Below, in pieces: positions 43,201 through 51,380 of a DNA stretch of 64,000 nt. The first letter of the stretch is position 1, and every line of letters begins with the position of its first letter. The DNA comes from Nakamurella silvestris (GTDB lineage Bacteria > Actinomycetota > Actinomycetes > Mycobacteriales > Nakamurellaceae): positions 1 through 64,000 of the forward strand of contig QXCQ01000018.1 in the NCBI GenBank assembly GCA_003576535.1, written 5' to 3'. Position numbers and translations under genes: made by a program. The notes under the pieces are model-generated. The model was given only the letters and a program-made list of their open reading frames with translations. It was not told the origin of the DNA and searched no databases.

Positions 43201-45122
43201 TCGCCGTACCAGAGGGTGGCCGGGATGGCCGGCGGCAGATCGACGAGGCCGGTGTTCCAGCGGGAGTTGTTCTTCAGTGCGGTGCAGTTGAAGAATCCAC
43301 GCGGGGTGGAGGTCTCGAAGTTCCACTCGTTGTAGGCGAAGTTGTCGCCGGTGCAGTAGGGCCAGCCGCTGTTCGACGGCTTGTTCAGCGCAACGGTGTT
43401 CCACTCGACGAGGCCCATCGGGCCGCGCTCGGCACTGGCCACACCGGAGTCGGGACCGTAGTCGCCCCAGGAGAGGCTGTTGGTCGGTCCGTCGACGTCG
43501 ATGCGGAACGGGTTGCGCACACCCATCACGAAGATCTCGGGGCGGGTCTTCTCGGTGCCGGGGGCGAAGAGGTTGCCGGCCGGAACGGTGTAGGAGCCGT
43601 CGGCGGCGACGGTGATCCGCAGGATCTTGCCACGCAGGTCGTTGGTGTTGCCGGCGCCACGACGGGCGTCGAAGCCCGGGTTCATGTTGGGGGCGTCGTT
43701 GTTCGGGGCGAAACCGTTGGCACCGGGGGCACTTGCCGGGGTGTTGTCACCCGTGGCGAGGTAGAGGTTGCCGTCGTCGTCCCAGTCGAAGTCACCGGCG
43801 ACGTGGCAGCACTGCCCACGCTGGACGGGAACTTCGATGATGGTCTGCTCGGTGGCCAGGTCCAGGGCGGTACCGGTCCACTTGAAGCGGGACAGACGGT
43901 TCACGCCCTCCCACTGCTTCCAGTAGGTGGCCGGGTCCGCACCCGCGGGCAGGGTGTTCGGCGCCGTGCCGGCCGGCGTGGTGCCGGGCGGTGCGTAGTA
44001 GACGTAGACCCACTTGTTGTCCGCGAAGTCCGGGTCGACGCCGATGGTCTGCAGACCGTCCTCGGAGTTGGCGTAGACCGGGATCGTGTTGGTGGTCTTC
44101 GTGACACCGGTGCTCGGGTCCGTGATCCGGATGACGCCGTTGCGGGCCGTGTGCAGGACCTTGCCGTCCGGCAGAACGGCGAGGTCGATCGGCTCACCGA
44201 TGTCCTTGGTCAGCAGCACCTTCTCGTAGTTGTCCCAGTCCAGGGCCGAGGCGCCGTCGTCGCAGAAGGTCTTCTTGATCGCCGCGCCGCCGATGCGGCC
44301 GGTGAGGGCGCCGCAGAGCGAGACACCGGCCTTCGCCACGGCCTCGGGGTTGTTGTCGGCAAGGGTGATGTCGCCGGTCACCTTCACCGTCCCGAGGGTG
44401 GTGTCGCCGGTGTTGTTCTTGACGGTCAGGTTGCCGCCGACGGTGCTGGACTCCTCGCAGGAGGCGCCCTCGACATCGGCGAAGGCCGCGAGCTGGTAGC
44501 CGTTCCCGTCGAGGGTCACATTGCCCGCCGCGGACAGGTCGCACAGGTAGGATCCGTAGGTGTTGTCCGTGACGGCGAAGGTGGAGCCGAAGCTCGAGGA
44601 GAAGACATCGGTGTAGTTGGTGTCGGTCGTGGAGACCGCACCGGTGAACTCGCTGTCGGTGAACTCGACGTCGACCTCACCGGTGACCGAAAGTGCGCCG
44701 GTGACCTTGGTGTCGGTCAGGTACAGGAACCCGGTCTCCCAGTTCGCGCTGTCGGCGGTGACGGTGACGCTCTCGGCGATGGTGCTGTCGGTCAGGGAGA
44801 TGCCGAGCGGGTTGGTGGCGGTGAGCTTGTGGCCCAGGGTCACACCGGTGCCGCTGAGCCAACCGTTGGCCTCGACGACGACATCCCCGTGCAGGGTGGT
44901 ACCGGTGAGGTCGCAGTGCTTTCCGGCCGGGACGGTGAGCTGGACGTTGACGGTGACCGCACCCAGTGGGGCGTCACAGATCTGCGGGACCCCGGGCGGG
45001 TGCGCCTCGGCGGCGACGGCGACCTGTGGCAGGACCACCAGGCCCGATCCGGCCAGTACAGCCGCGATGCCGAGTCGACCGAGGCGGCCGGCCGTGCGCG
45101 GGGACTTCGTGTGGGCGCTCAT
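40218..45122 (-). CDS. Secreted PQQ-type sugar dehydrogenase with PKD, CBM6 and three SLH domains
   Basis: A 1634-aa surface protein. Order: signal peptide (to about residue 38, VAVA-AEAH), a repetitive beta-helix-like region (about 45-285; GKHCDLTGTTLHGDVVVEANG), a glucose/sorbosone-dehydrogenase-like six-blade propeller (about 290-765; PIDLAVLPDGKVLHTARNGV, GVDPDFADNKWVYVYY, FVMGVRNPFRIDVD, DLEFGPDGSLYVLEYGDGFF), PKD (770-860; VDPEGETLTYQWDFDGDG), CBM6-like (970-1087; KLQQAEHATVLQGVEV), OmpL47-like Ig repeats, a Big_3-like domain, and three SLH repeats (1456-1634). It would oxidise sugars at the surface with PQQ, if the cofactor is made or supplied. The ATG overlaps the upstream stop (ATGA). 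Confidence 0.85.
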   Translation of the reverse strand: MSAHTKSPRTAGRLGRLGIAAVLAGSGLVVLPQVAVAAEAHPPGVPQICDAPLGAVTVNVQLTVPAGKHCDLTGTTLHGDVVVEANGWLSGTGVTLGHKLTATNPLGISLTDSTIAESVTVTADSANWETGFLYLTDTKVTGALSVTGEVDVEFTDSEFTGAVSTTDTNYTDVFSSSFGSTFAVTDNTYGSYLCDLSAAGNVTLDGNGYQLAAFADVEGASCEESSTVGGNLTVKNNTGDTTLGTVKVTGDITLADNNPEAVAKAGVSLCGALTGRIGGAAIKKTFCDDGASALDWDNYEKVLLTKDIGEPIDLAVLPDGKVLHTARNGVIRITDPSTGVTKTTNTIPVYANSEDGLQTIGVDPDFADNKWVYVYYAPPGTTPAGTAPNTLPAGADPATYWKQWEGVNRLSRFKWTGTALDLATEQTIIEVPVQRGQCCHVAGDFDWDDDGNLYLATGDNTPASAPGANGFAPNNDAPNMNPGFDARRGAGNTNDLRGKILRITVAADGSYTVPAGNLFAPGTEKTRPEIFVMGVRNPFRIDVDGPTNSLSWGDYGPDSGVASAERGPMGLVEWNTVALNKPSNSGWPYCTGDNFAYNEWNFETSTPRGFFNCTALKNNSRWNTGLVDLPPAIPATLWYGDNPGDQPWDELVDFGVGGQGPHGGPVYHYDPANPSPTKFPAYWDNKAFFGEFAQDYLAVFTVDWDTSVVDKIEHFLPNDALETNGQPVTDNPMDLEFGPDGSLYVLEYGDGFFRQNPDSGLYKISYVEGNKSPKASFTATPISSSAAPLTVNFNAAGSVDPEGETLTYQWDFDGDGTFDATGVTASHTYTTIGQFTARLKVTDPQGGTGLISKVISVGNVAPVVTINTPADGSFFEWGKAIPYRITTADAEDGTATVCTRVAWTFGLGHAEHAHPESIGTGCTGAWPTPIDAPEHGATEKIYGAVVVTYTDNGHNGVAPAAGEAAIILNPKLQQAEHATVLQGVEVADVEGASGSRVITGLASGDYLKYAPVNFAGITGVSAVAKGIGDLQLRWGSATAAPFATIAINNREGWQTVEKSFTAPTGTGELFVTSAAGLDVDAFTFLGNGVDDVTKPVISHTLNPAAPTGVGGVYNKAVALTIAATDNGTLSSVQYSVDNGGTWTTLRATNGLYPAVNFTTNGARTVLYRATDNGGNVANGTVSFTIDLAAANSPAFTATTSPAAPNGTNDWYKSAVTVTLVPVAGITGTAEYRLAGGAWLPYTSPVVVAAQGSHLFEYRSTVAGVTSAPTSLAFKIDSIAPVTAPELGETSPYTVTLASADALSGILSTEYRIGSGAWTAYGTPFTVTAGAAAQTISFRSTDNAGNVEATRSLVVPAAPVVRTATTTSLTLPVGPVLLTGKSSAKVVVSGNGGTPSGQVVIYSGDTLVGAAPLVNGQATVALVALTAGTVQLRAGYVGDATFAPSDSAAGSLVVTFGDVKPNHQFFTEILWAAGNGITTGHDDGTFQPAASITRQAAAAMLYRFAHPGAPAPTCTVAPFTDVPVTGDFCGEISWLKSAGITTGHDDGTFKPGATITREAIAAFIYRVANNGGKAPACTSAVFPDVSKAHPFCGEIKWLVEKNIVRGFDDGTFKPGANVARDATAAFLYRLAGSLT

Positions 45123-46108
45123 CCGCGGAGTCCGATCATGTTCTCGAAGGAGACCTCGGCGGAACCGAGGGATCCGGCGGGGTATCCGGGGTTGTTCGAC
45201 GCGGAGGCGTTGTCCTGCTCCATGAGTCCTACTCGGGCACCTCGGTCGGGCAGGGCGGAGAGGAACTCCCGGTAGGGGATGCTGCCGCGGCCGAACTCGA
45301 TGATGTCGTAACCGTTGGCGTTGGCCGCGTTCGACTTGCCGTCCTTGAGATGCAGGAGCGGGAAACGGGTCGGGTTGTCGAGGATGTACTGGACGGGCTC
45401 GAAGCCCGGGAAACGGTACTGGCCGACGTAGGCCCAGTAGACGTCCATCTCCAGGAATACGGCCTCGGGATCGGTGTTGGCGAGGAAGTAGTCGTAGAGC
45501 CGAATCTCGGGGGCGTCCGAGGCGAAGCTGAACTCGTTCTGGTGGTTGTGCTGGTAGATCTTCATCCCCCTGGACCGGGCCAGCGCGCCGGCGGTGTTCC
45601 ACTGCGGGATGAAGGTGTCGTAGGAGGCCTTGGTGAACTGGGCCGCGGGGGAGGACCCGGTGCCGATGTACGGCATGCCAAGGGTTTCCGCGCCGTCCAG
45701 GACGGCATTGGTGTTCGTCAGGAGCTGGGTGCGGTCGGCGTGGTTGCCCACCGCGCGCAGACCGAAGTCGTCGAGCAGGGTACGCAGCTGCGGCAGGGTG
45801 ATGGCTCCGACGCTGCCCTGGGTGTAGCCGGCGAATTCGACCTCGCTGTAACCGATCCGGGAGAGTTCCTCGAAGACGGCCCGGAAGCCGAGGGAGTTGA
45901 CCTTGTCCCGGATGGTGAACATCTGGATGCCGATCTTGCTCGGCGGGACCAGGCGGGTTCGGCCGGGGACGATGCCGGGTACGGCCGTCGGCGGGGCCGC
46001 GGAGGCCGCGAGCGCGGACCCGGCGAATGTGGCCGTGCTGACGGCCACAGTGGTTCCGGCGAGAGCTTTCAAGAAGCTGCGCCGTGAAGCCTTGGACATG
46101 GCAGGCAT
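45119..46108 (-). CDS. Tat-exported sugar phosphate isomerase/epimerase-like TIM barrel
   Basis: A 329-aa xylose-isomerase-like TIM-barrel protein. The Tat signal SRRSFLK is followed by a hydrophobic run ending SALA-ASAA, so the folded, probably metal-loaded protein is exported. Barrel signatures are IGIQMFTIRDKVNSLGFRAV, IGYSEVEFAGYTQG, YQHNHQNEF, FLEMDVYWAYVGQY, LLHLKDGKS, IEFGRGSIPYREFL and GLMEQDN, with the His/Glu/Asp metal ligands in place. The ATG at 46108 was chosen because AAGGAG lies about 9 nt upstream; a GTG at 46117 lies inside that site. It is co-translated with the sugar-dehydrogenase gene (ATGA). The pair may isomerise and oxidise glycan-derived sugars outside the cell; substrate unknown. 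Confidence 0.85.
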   Translation of the reverse strand: MPAMSKASRRSFLKALAGTTVAVSTATFAGSALAASAAPPTAVPGIVPGRTRLVPPSKIGIQMFTIRDKVNSLGFRAVFEELSRIGYSEVEFAGYTQGSVGAITLPQLRTLLDDFGLRAVGNHADRTQLLTNTNAVLDGAETLGMPYIGTGSSPAAQFTKASYDTFIPQWNTAGALARSRGMKIYQHNHQNEFSFASDAPEIRLYDYFLANTDPEAVFLEMDVYWAYVGQYRFPGFEPVQYILDNPTRFPLLHLKDGKSNAANANGYDIIEFGRGSIPYREFLSALPDRGARVGLMEQDNASASNNPGYPAGSLGSAEVSFENMIGLRG

Positions 46109-46338
46109 TGCTGACACTCCTTCACATCGTTGTGCGGGTGGGAGCCTTCGGACCTGCCGGAGCCGGAAGGCGAAATGTGCTGAGGGAGCTGCTCGGTGGT
46201 ACCTCCTGGTCTCGGGCGAGGTGTCACTGGGGCGTTCCGGTTCCTGTGGTGCCGACGCATTCCTCCTCCACGGTGAAAATCACCGCAACGGTGCGGGTCG
46301 GGGTTCGCGGAGGTGGTCGCGATGGCGGAACCACCCAC

Positions 46339-46367
46339 ACCTAAACAAGACTTTCGTCAGCTGTCAA
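46339..46367 (-). promoter_or_regulatory. Candidate promoter of the TIM-barrel/sugar-dehydrogenase operon
   Basis: On the minus strand TTGACA (46367-46362) is followed after 17 nt by TTAGGT (46344-46339). The 5' leader would be about 220 nt. The local DNA is clearly AT-richer than the rest of the window. Confidence 0.5.
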
Positions 46368-46466
46368 GCAAAAGCTGCGCGTTTAAAAATGGTGTTTCCA
46401 CAATGGAAATGCAAAAGTAGGAAAATGAAAGAATGTTACGCAGTGTGATGGCTGGTCGCTCTGCGT

Positions 46467-46480
46467 TGACAACGTTGACC
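46467..46480. promoter_or_regulatory. Second copy of the LacI-type operator motif
   Basis: TGACAACGTTGACC shares 13 bases with the operator at 32707-32720. It lies about 100 nt upstream of the predicted promoter of the TIM-barrel operon. Confidence 0.45.
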
Positions 46481-46486
46481 GTTCGG

Positions 46487-46508
46487 CGGCCTCCCTGATG
46501 GGAGGCCG
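46487..46508. terminator. 9-bp hairpin with short T-run
   Basis: CGGCCTCCC and GGGAGGCCG pair around TGAT and are followed by TTTCGGT. No gene reads into it on the plus strand within the island, so its role is unclear. Confidence 0.4.
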
Positions 46509-46734
46509 TTTCGGTCGCGTTATCCGTGATCAGGGGGTCGGGCGCTGTTGCCGTGAGGGCGATGCCTGTGAGCTGATGGGCAACACAGGCGTCTGAGTGA
46601 ACGTTCACCACGTATGACTGGCCTTTTTTACGTGGTGGTGTCCGGTCGATGCGGGATCAGTCGGTGCGAAATGTTCTCCGACGGCGCGGATCCGTACACC
46701 CGAAACCATTCGGCGAAGGCATTGCTGTTGCCGG

Positions 46735-46832
46735 ATCGGCGGAAATCGCCGGCCTCGAAAATCGCCGGCCTCGGAAATCGGCGGCCTCGGAACGGCCGGC
46801 GTCGGAATCGCGGGCATCGAAAATGCCGGCAG
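46735..46832. repeat. Degenerate 15-16-bp tandem repeats
   Basis: About six units of the form CTCGAAAATCGCCGGC, with drift between copies, lie just before the LysR stop. The 772-bp gap from 46109 to 46880 otherwise holds the promoter and operator described and no supported gene. Confidence 0.6.
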
Positions 46833-46880
46833 CTCTCGCGACGGCAGTGCAGGTGCGGCCGACGAGTTGTCGGAGGTGGG

Positions 46881-47792
46881 TCAGGGAAACTCGGTGGAGG
46901 CCGCCGCGAGGCCGACGGCGATCTCGACAACCCGGTCCACCACGGGATCCCGGTGGCCGGGGCGGGCGGTGATCTCCAGATGCCCCGGCGGGGTTCCCGT
47001 CACCGGAACCCAGGCGAGATCCTCACGCTGGTAGCGCGATCGGGTCGACTGGACGCTCAGGTTCACGCCGAGGCCGGCCGCGCACATGTCCATCACGTCG
47101 TCGAGATGGTCGACCCGCGGCCCCCAGCGGAGCGACGTCCCGTCCGGACGTGGATCGATCATCCAGGCCTTCAACACACCCTCCAGGGCGGGAGTGCCCA
47201 CCCTGATGTAGGTTTCGGCGTTCGTCTCCTCCAGGGTCACCGACTCGCGGCCGGCGAACCGGTGGTCCTTGGCGACCATCAGCACCCGGGGGTCGACGAA
47301 ACTTGCCAGCACCACCGCGTCCTCGTACCCGGCTCCGGCGATCCGGGAGCCGAACACGACATCCACGGCGCGGCTGGAATCGGCCAGGACGTAGTCGGCG
47401 AGTTCGATCCGTTGGATGGCGACCCGTAAGCCGGGCAGCTGTTCGCTGATCGCGGCGATGACGGGGGCGGTGTAGGACCCCAGTCCGGCTCCGACGATGC
47501 CGATGGTCAGGGTGCGGCCGTGGTCGCCGCGGGTGCGCTCGGTCCAGGTGCGCAGGTTCTCGAAGGCCTTGTTGACCTCCTGGGCCACCGGCAGGAAGTC
47601 CCGGCCGGCCGCGGTCAGGCTGATCTGTCGGGGTGATCGGTCGAACAGCGACTCGCCGACCTGCGCTTCCAACCGGACGATCTGTTTGCTCAGGCTCGGC
47701 GTCGAGATCCGCAGGATCTTGGCCGCCCGGCCGAAGTGCAACTCCTTGGCCAGGACCAGGAAGGAGCGCACGGAGGCGGCGGAGACATCCAA
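46881..47792 (-). CDS. LysR-family transcriptional regulator
   Basis: A 303-aa regulator. The winged helix-turn-helix is residues 1-60 (SFLVLAKELHFGRAAKILRI, then STPSLSKQIVRLEAQVGESL, FDRSPRQISLTAAG). The effector-binding domain from about 90 onward begins LTIGIVGAGLGSYTAPVIAAI. The first codon is TTG at 47792, giving the family start DVSAASVRSFL; an AAAGG lies about 10 nt upstream. LysR proteins usually act on a divergent gene, here the DUF4349 lipoprotein 285 bp away. The inducer is unknown. Confidence 0.88.
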   Translation of the reverse strand: MDVSAASVRSFLVLAKELHFGRAAKILRISTPSLSKQIVRLEAQVGESLFDRSPRQISLTAAGRDFLPVAQEVNKAFENLRTWTERTRGDHGRTLTIGIVGAGLGSYTAPVIAAISEQLPGLRVAIQRIELADYVLADSSRAVDVVFGSRIAGAGYEDAVVLASFVDPRVLMVAKDHRFAGRESVTLEETNAETYIRVGTPALEGVLKAWMIDPRPDGTSLRWGPRVDHLDDVMDMCAAGLGVNLSVQSTRSRYQREDLAWVPVTGTPPGHLEITARPGHRDPVVDRVVEIAVGLAAASTEFP

Positions 47793-47877
47793 GATGCGGT
47801 TACCTTTCCGGTGATCAGCGCCGACACGGGCGCAGGGACAGGACTGGGGAAGACTTTATCCCGGATCCGGCAAAATT

Positions 47878-47896
47878 ATGCGCACGCATGAATGCG
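47878..47896. promoter_or_regulatory. ATGCG inverted repeat between lysR and the DUF4349 gene
   Basis: ATGCG-CA-CGCAT (47878-47889) is a perfect dyad with a third ATGCG at 47892. On the minus strand CATAAT adjoins it, so it could be the LysR autoregulatory site. Confidence 0.35.
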
Positions 47897-48077
47897 CCGT
47901 GTCTGCCCGCGCCCCCGACGGCCCCGCACCGACTCGAACCGACGTTGCCCAACCGTGACCTCCGGGGATGCAACCGCCCGGACGCAGTTCCTCGTCCTCA
48001 CCCCGTCGATACGACCCGCACGGCACAACCGGGCCGGACCGCGGACGTCGAACAGAACACACAGGGTGGAGTGGGGA

Positions 48078-49124
48078 ATGCGCAGGTCACAGGTGGCACG
48101 TAGGCAACGACGGAGGTCCCTCGGTGTGGCCGCCTTCCTGGGCGTGCTGATGCTGGGGGCCGCGGCCTGCACCGCCGGGAGCGACTCCAGCGCCATGCAC
48201 GCCGACGCGGGCCTTGCCGTGACCGACGCAGCAGGCACGCCGGACACGGTCGGCACGGACACGGCCGGAAAGCCTCAGGGAACCAAGAAGGACACCTCCA
48301 AGAGCTCGCAGAAGGCGTTGCCGGTCGGGAATGTGGACGGCCGGGATGTGATCAGGACTGCGGCCGTGCAGGTTCGGCTCACCCTCGACCCCTCCATCAC
48401 CGGACAGACCCCACCCGCGGACGTCGACCGGGCCGTCCGATCGGTGACGACCGCCGCCGCGGCGCAGGCGCGGAGCGCGGCCACCGGGGCAGGTGGATAC
48501 GTCTCGGATTCGGAGCAGCGGGAGGGGGTCTACACCGTCACCGCCCGGATTCCGCGTGCCGGGTACGACGCCTTCCTCCTGCGGATGGGTGAACTCGGCG
48601 ATGTCATCGGATCGAACGAGACCTCCCAGGACGTCACCTCCCAGATCGCCGACACGGCGAGCCGGATCACCACCATGCGGGCCAGCGTCGCCCGGGTGCG
48701 GGCGCTGCTCGACGAGGCCAAGGACGTCACCACCATCGTCCGGATCGAATCCCAGCTCACCTCCCGGGAGGCGGACCTGGAATCCCTGCTCGCCCAGCAG
48801 GCCGCCCTGGCCGACCAGGTCACCTACTCGACCGTGGTCGTCAGTTTCTCCGCCCGATCGGCCCCGGTCGACGAGGCCGTCGTCGCACCGGCGGTCGATG
48901 AACGCAGCGGGTTCGTCAAGGGGCTCGCCGCGGGCTGGCACGCCCTGGTCGCCTTCCTCACCTGGGTGGCTGCGGTGTTCGGTGCGGTGCTGCCGTTCCT
49001 GCCGGTGGTGATCGTGGTGGCCGTCGCCGCCGGGCTCGTCCGCCGTTGGGTGCGGAACCGGAAGGCGCCGATCGGTGGTGACCACCCGTCGCCGCCCTCC
49101 GGCCCGGCACCGGCCGCCGCCTGA
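48078..49124 (+). CDS. DUF4349 lipoprotein with C-terminal membrane helix
   Basis: A 348-aa envelope protein. The signal peptide ends GAAAC with lipid-acceptor Cys31. A linker of about 50 residues precedes the DUF4349 domain (about 90-300): [55 protein letters not shown], then a long coiled coil (about 190-260; [40 protein letters not shown]). One membrane helix is at about 305-333 ([20 protein letters not shown]) with a basic RRWVRNRK end inside. Having both a lipid anchor and a membrane helix tethers both ends. Its function is not known. ATG 48078 follows GGAG. Confidence 0.85.
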   Translation: MRRSQVARRQRRRSLGVAAFLGVLMLGAAACTAGSDSSAMHADAGLAVTDAAGTPDTVGTDTAGKPQGTKKDTSKSSQKALPVGNVDGRDVIRTAAVQVRLTLDPSITGQTPPADVDRAVRSVTTAAAAQARSAATGAGGYVSDSEQREGVYTVTARIPRAGYDAFLLRMGELGDVIGSNETSQDVTSQIADTASRITTMRASVARVRALLDEAKDVTTIVRIESQLTSREADLESLLAQQAALADQVTYSTVVVSFSARSAPVDEAVVAPAVDERSGFVKGLAAGWHALVAFLTWVAAVFGAVLPFLPVVIVVAVAAGLVRRWVRNRKAPIGGDHPSPPSGPAPAAA

Positions 49125-49141
49125 GGCCCGACCGTTCACGC

Positions 49142-49192
49142 CGCGAGTGGACTCCCGCACCCCAAAACCTGGGGTGTGGGAGTCCACTCGCG
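49142..49192 (+). terminator. 23-bp hairpin after the DUF4349 gene
   Basis: The left arm begins CGCGAGTGGACTCCCGCACC. It pairs with the right arm over 23 positions with a single G-U-type mismatch around AAACC. It lies 18 nt after the stop. The arm CGCGAGTGGACT recurs after ybjN at 28474. Confidence 0.75.
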
Positions 49193-49297
49193 GGGGAGGC
49201 GGGTGTACCGGCGTGGGGTGAGGGGTTCACTCCGCGGATACCCGCCGTTCACGGGGCCAATGAGGAGAGAACCCGGTCGGTGCGGCAAACTGGGGAC

Positions 49298-50041
49298 ATG
49301 ACTTCAACGCTGATCCTCCTCCGTCACGGCGAGAGCGTCTGGAACGCCACCAACCAGTTCACCGGGTGGGTGGACGTCCCCCTCTCCGAGAAGGGACAGG
49401 CCGAGGCCAAGCGCGGCGGCGAGCTCCTGACCGCCGCCGGGCTGCTCCCGGACGTCCTGCACACCTCCCTGCTGCGCCGTGCCATCAGCACCGCCAACCT
49501 CGCCCTCGACGCGGCGGACCGGCACTGGATCGACGTCCGTCGTTCCTGGCGGCTGAACGAACGTCACTACGGCGACCTGCAGGGCAAGGACAAGAAGCAG
49601 ACCCTGGAGACCTACGGCGAGGAGCAGTTCCAGCTCTGGCGTCGCTCCTACGACACCCCGCCGCCGGCGATCAGCGCCGACAACGAGTACTCCCAGGCCG
49701 GGGACCCCCGCTACGCCGACCTCGGTGCGGCCGCCCCGACCACCGAGTGCCTTGCCGATGTCGTCACCCGCCTCGAGCCGTACCTGTACGGCGAGATCGC
49801 CGCCGACCTGCGGGCCGGAAAGGTGACCCTGGTCGCGGCCCACGGCAACTCCCTGCGCGCCGTGGTGAAACTCCTCGACGGCATCAGCGACGAGGACATC
49901 GCCAAGGTGAACATCCCCACCGGGATCCCGCTGGCCTACGAGCTGGACGACGACCTGAAGCCGATCACGGCCGGTGGCACCTACCTCGACCCCGAGGCCG
50001 CCGCTGCGGCGATCACCGCCGTGGCGAACCAGGGCCGCTGA
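49298..50041 (+). CDS. gpmA: 2,3-bisphosphoglycerate-dependent phosphoglycerate mutase
   Basis: A 247-aa glycolytic enzyme that interconverts 3- and 2-phosphoglycerate through a phosphohistidine. It begins [16 protein letters not shown] with the catalytic His10. It continues with [51 protein letters not shown] and the second catalytic block [19 protein letters not shown]. The length is normal for the family. It stands directly upstream of senX3-regX3, as in mycobacteria (gpm1, Rv0489). Confidence 0.96.
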   Translation: MTSTLILLRHGESVWNATNQFTGWVDVPLSEKGQAEAKRGGELLTAAGLLPDVLHTSLLRRAISTANLALDAADRHWIDVRRSWRLNERHYGDLQGKDKKQTLETYGEEQFQLWRRSYDTPPPAISADNEYSQAGDPRYADLGAAAPTTECLADVVTRLEPYLYGEIAADLRAGKVTLVAAHGNSLRAVVKLLDGISDEDIAKVNIPTGIPLAYELDDDLKPITAGGTYLDPEAAAAAITAVANQGR

Positions 50042-50072
50042 GAAACCCCTTTCCTGCGAAGGTCACCTGACG

Positions 50073-51344
50073 ATGAATGCTCTCGGGTACGTGGCGGTGG
50101 GACTGGTCGGTGCCATCGCCGGCTGGATGCTGGCGCTCGTCGCCCTGCGCTGGCAGGTCAAGCACAGCAAGCGCAAGGCACCGTCGGAGGAACAGAACGC
50201 ACGCATCGTCCTCGCGGAGTCCAGCAACGGCTACGCGTTGCTGGACCGCGAGGGCAACGTGCTGCTCTTCAACACCCGGGCGATCGAACTGGGGGTCGTC
50301 CGGGCGAACCGGATCGACGACCGTATCCGGGAGGTCACCGGTCGGGCGATGGTCGCCGGTGAGCCGGTCGACGTCGACCTCACCGACCGGTCCAGCCGCG
50401 GGGTGCCTGCCGTGGTCCACGCCGAGGTCCGGGCGCTGCGCGGGGGCCAGGTGCTGGTCTGGGCCAAGGACGACTCCGCCGCGGCCAAGGTCGAGGCGGT
50501 CCGCCGGGACTTCATCGCCAACGTCTCCCACGAGCTGAAGACCCCGGTGGCGGCGATCTCGCTGCTCGCCGAGGCGGTGCTGGACGCGGCCGACGACCCC
50601 GAGGTGGTCGAGCGGTTCGCCGGCAAGATGCTGCGTGAGTCCAACCGGTTGGGCGCGATGGTGACCGAACTCATCGCACTGTCACGGTTGCAGGGCAGCG
50701 ACCCGGTGCTGGACCTGGCGGTGGTCTCCGTCGACGGCATCATCGCCGAGGCGATCGGGCGCAGCCAGAGTTCGGCCGAGGCCGCCGGCATCACCGTCTA
50801 CTCCGGCGGTGAGACCGGTCTGGAGATCCGCGGGGACCGCCCGCTGCTGGTCTCCGCGCTGACCAACCTGATCAGCAATGCCATCCACTACTCGCCCGAG
50901 GCGACGCCGGTGACGATCACCTCCCGTTGTCGCGGCGAGGTGGTCGAGATCGCCGTCACCGACCGGGGAACGGGTATCGCCCCGGTCCACCAGGAGCGGG
51001 TGTTCGAACGCTTCTTCCGCGCCGACCCGGCCCGCTCCCGGAACACCGGCGGGACGGGCCTGGGGCTGGCCATCGTCAAGCATGTGGCCGTCAACCACGG
51101 CGGCGAGGTCGCCCTGTTCAGCCGGTTGGGGGTGGGCTCCACCTTCACCCTGCGGCTGCCGATCCTGGGCTCGGCCGACCTGGACAGTCCGACGTCGGAG
51201 GAGGCCCCCGTCAACCCGATTCCGGGCCAGGGGCGTTTCGAGTCACCGACTGTTCATCTTGCGTCTGCCCAGCCGTTGCCGGACCGCCCGGCAGAATCAA
51301 AGGGGACGTCCTCGGGTGGTACCAGCACCCGGGTGACGATCTGA
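50073..51344 (+). CDS. senX3: Sensor histidine kinase SenX3
   Basis: A 423-aa membrane kinase of the phosphate-responsive SenX3-RegX3 pair. One membrane segment (about residues 4-24) is followed by a cytoplasmic PAS-like domain (about 45-130; SNGYALLDREGNVLLFNTRA), the HisKA box FIANVSHELKTPVAAI with phospho-accepting His153, and the ATPase domain with N box (NLISNAIHYS), G1 (VTDRGTGIAP), F box (FERFFR) and G2 (GTGLGLAIVKHV). The last 50 residues form a Pro/Ser-rich tail. The start ATG 50073 lies 31 nt after gpmA, and regX3 follows after 36 nt, so gpmA-senX3-regX3 is probably an operon. Confidence 0.95.
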   Translation: MNALGYVAVGLVGAIAGWMLALVALRWQVKHSKRKAPSEEQNARIVLAESSNGYALLDREGNVLLFNTRAIELGVVRANRIDDRIREVTGRAMVAGEPVDVDLTDRSSRGVPAVVHAEVRALRGGQVLVWAKDDSAAAKVEAVRRDFIANVSHELKTPVAAISLLAEAVLDAADDPEVVERFAGKMLRESNRLGAMVTELIALSRLQGSDPVLDLAVVSVDGIIAEAIGRSQSSAEAAGITVYSGGETGLEIRGDRPLLVSALTNLISNAIHYSPEATPVTITSRCRGEVVEIAVTDRGTGIAPVHQERVFERFFRADPARSRNTGGTGLGLAIVKHVAVNHGGEVALFSRLGVGSTFTLRLPILGSADLDSPTSEEAPVNPIPGQGRFESPTVHLASAQPLPDRPAESKGTSSGGTSTRVTI

Positions 51345-51380
51345 GCAGGTTAACTTCGAAGGATCTTCGCAAGGAGCACA

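Noticed and set aside
40359-45275. 1638-codon plus-strand frame opposite the sugar-dehydrogenase gene
   Set aside because: Antisense shadow; no signal peptide, motif or plausible start site.
46605-46817. Small arginine/proline-rich frames in the lysR/TIM-barrel gap
   Set aside because: No ribosome site, no family resemblance, and they overlap the tandem repeat and promoter sequences.
46735-46832. Possible CRISPR array in the short repeats before lysR
   Set aside because: Units of 15-16 bp run head to tail without spacers; no cas genes nearby.
28448-49297. Genomic island with integrase or tRNA attachment site
   Set aside because: No tRNA, integrase, transposase or clear direct-repeat att pair; only a 12-nt hairpin arm is shared by the two edges, reported separately as weak evidence.
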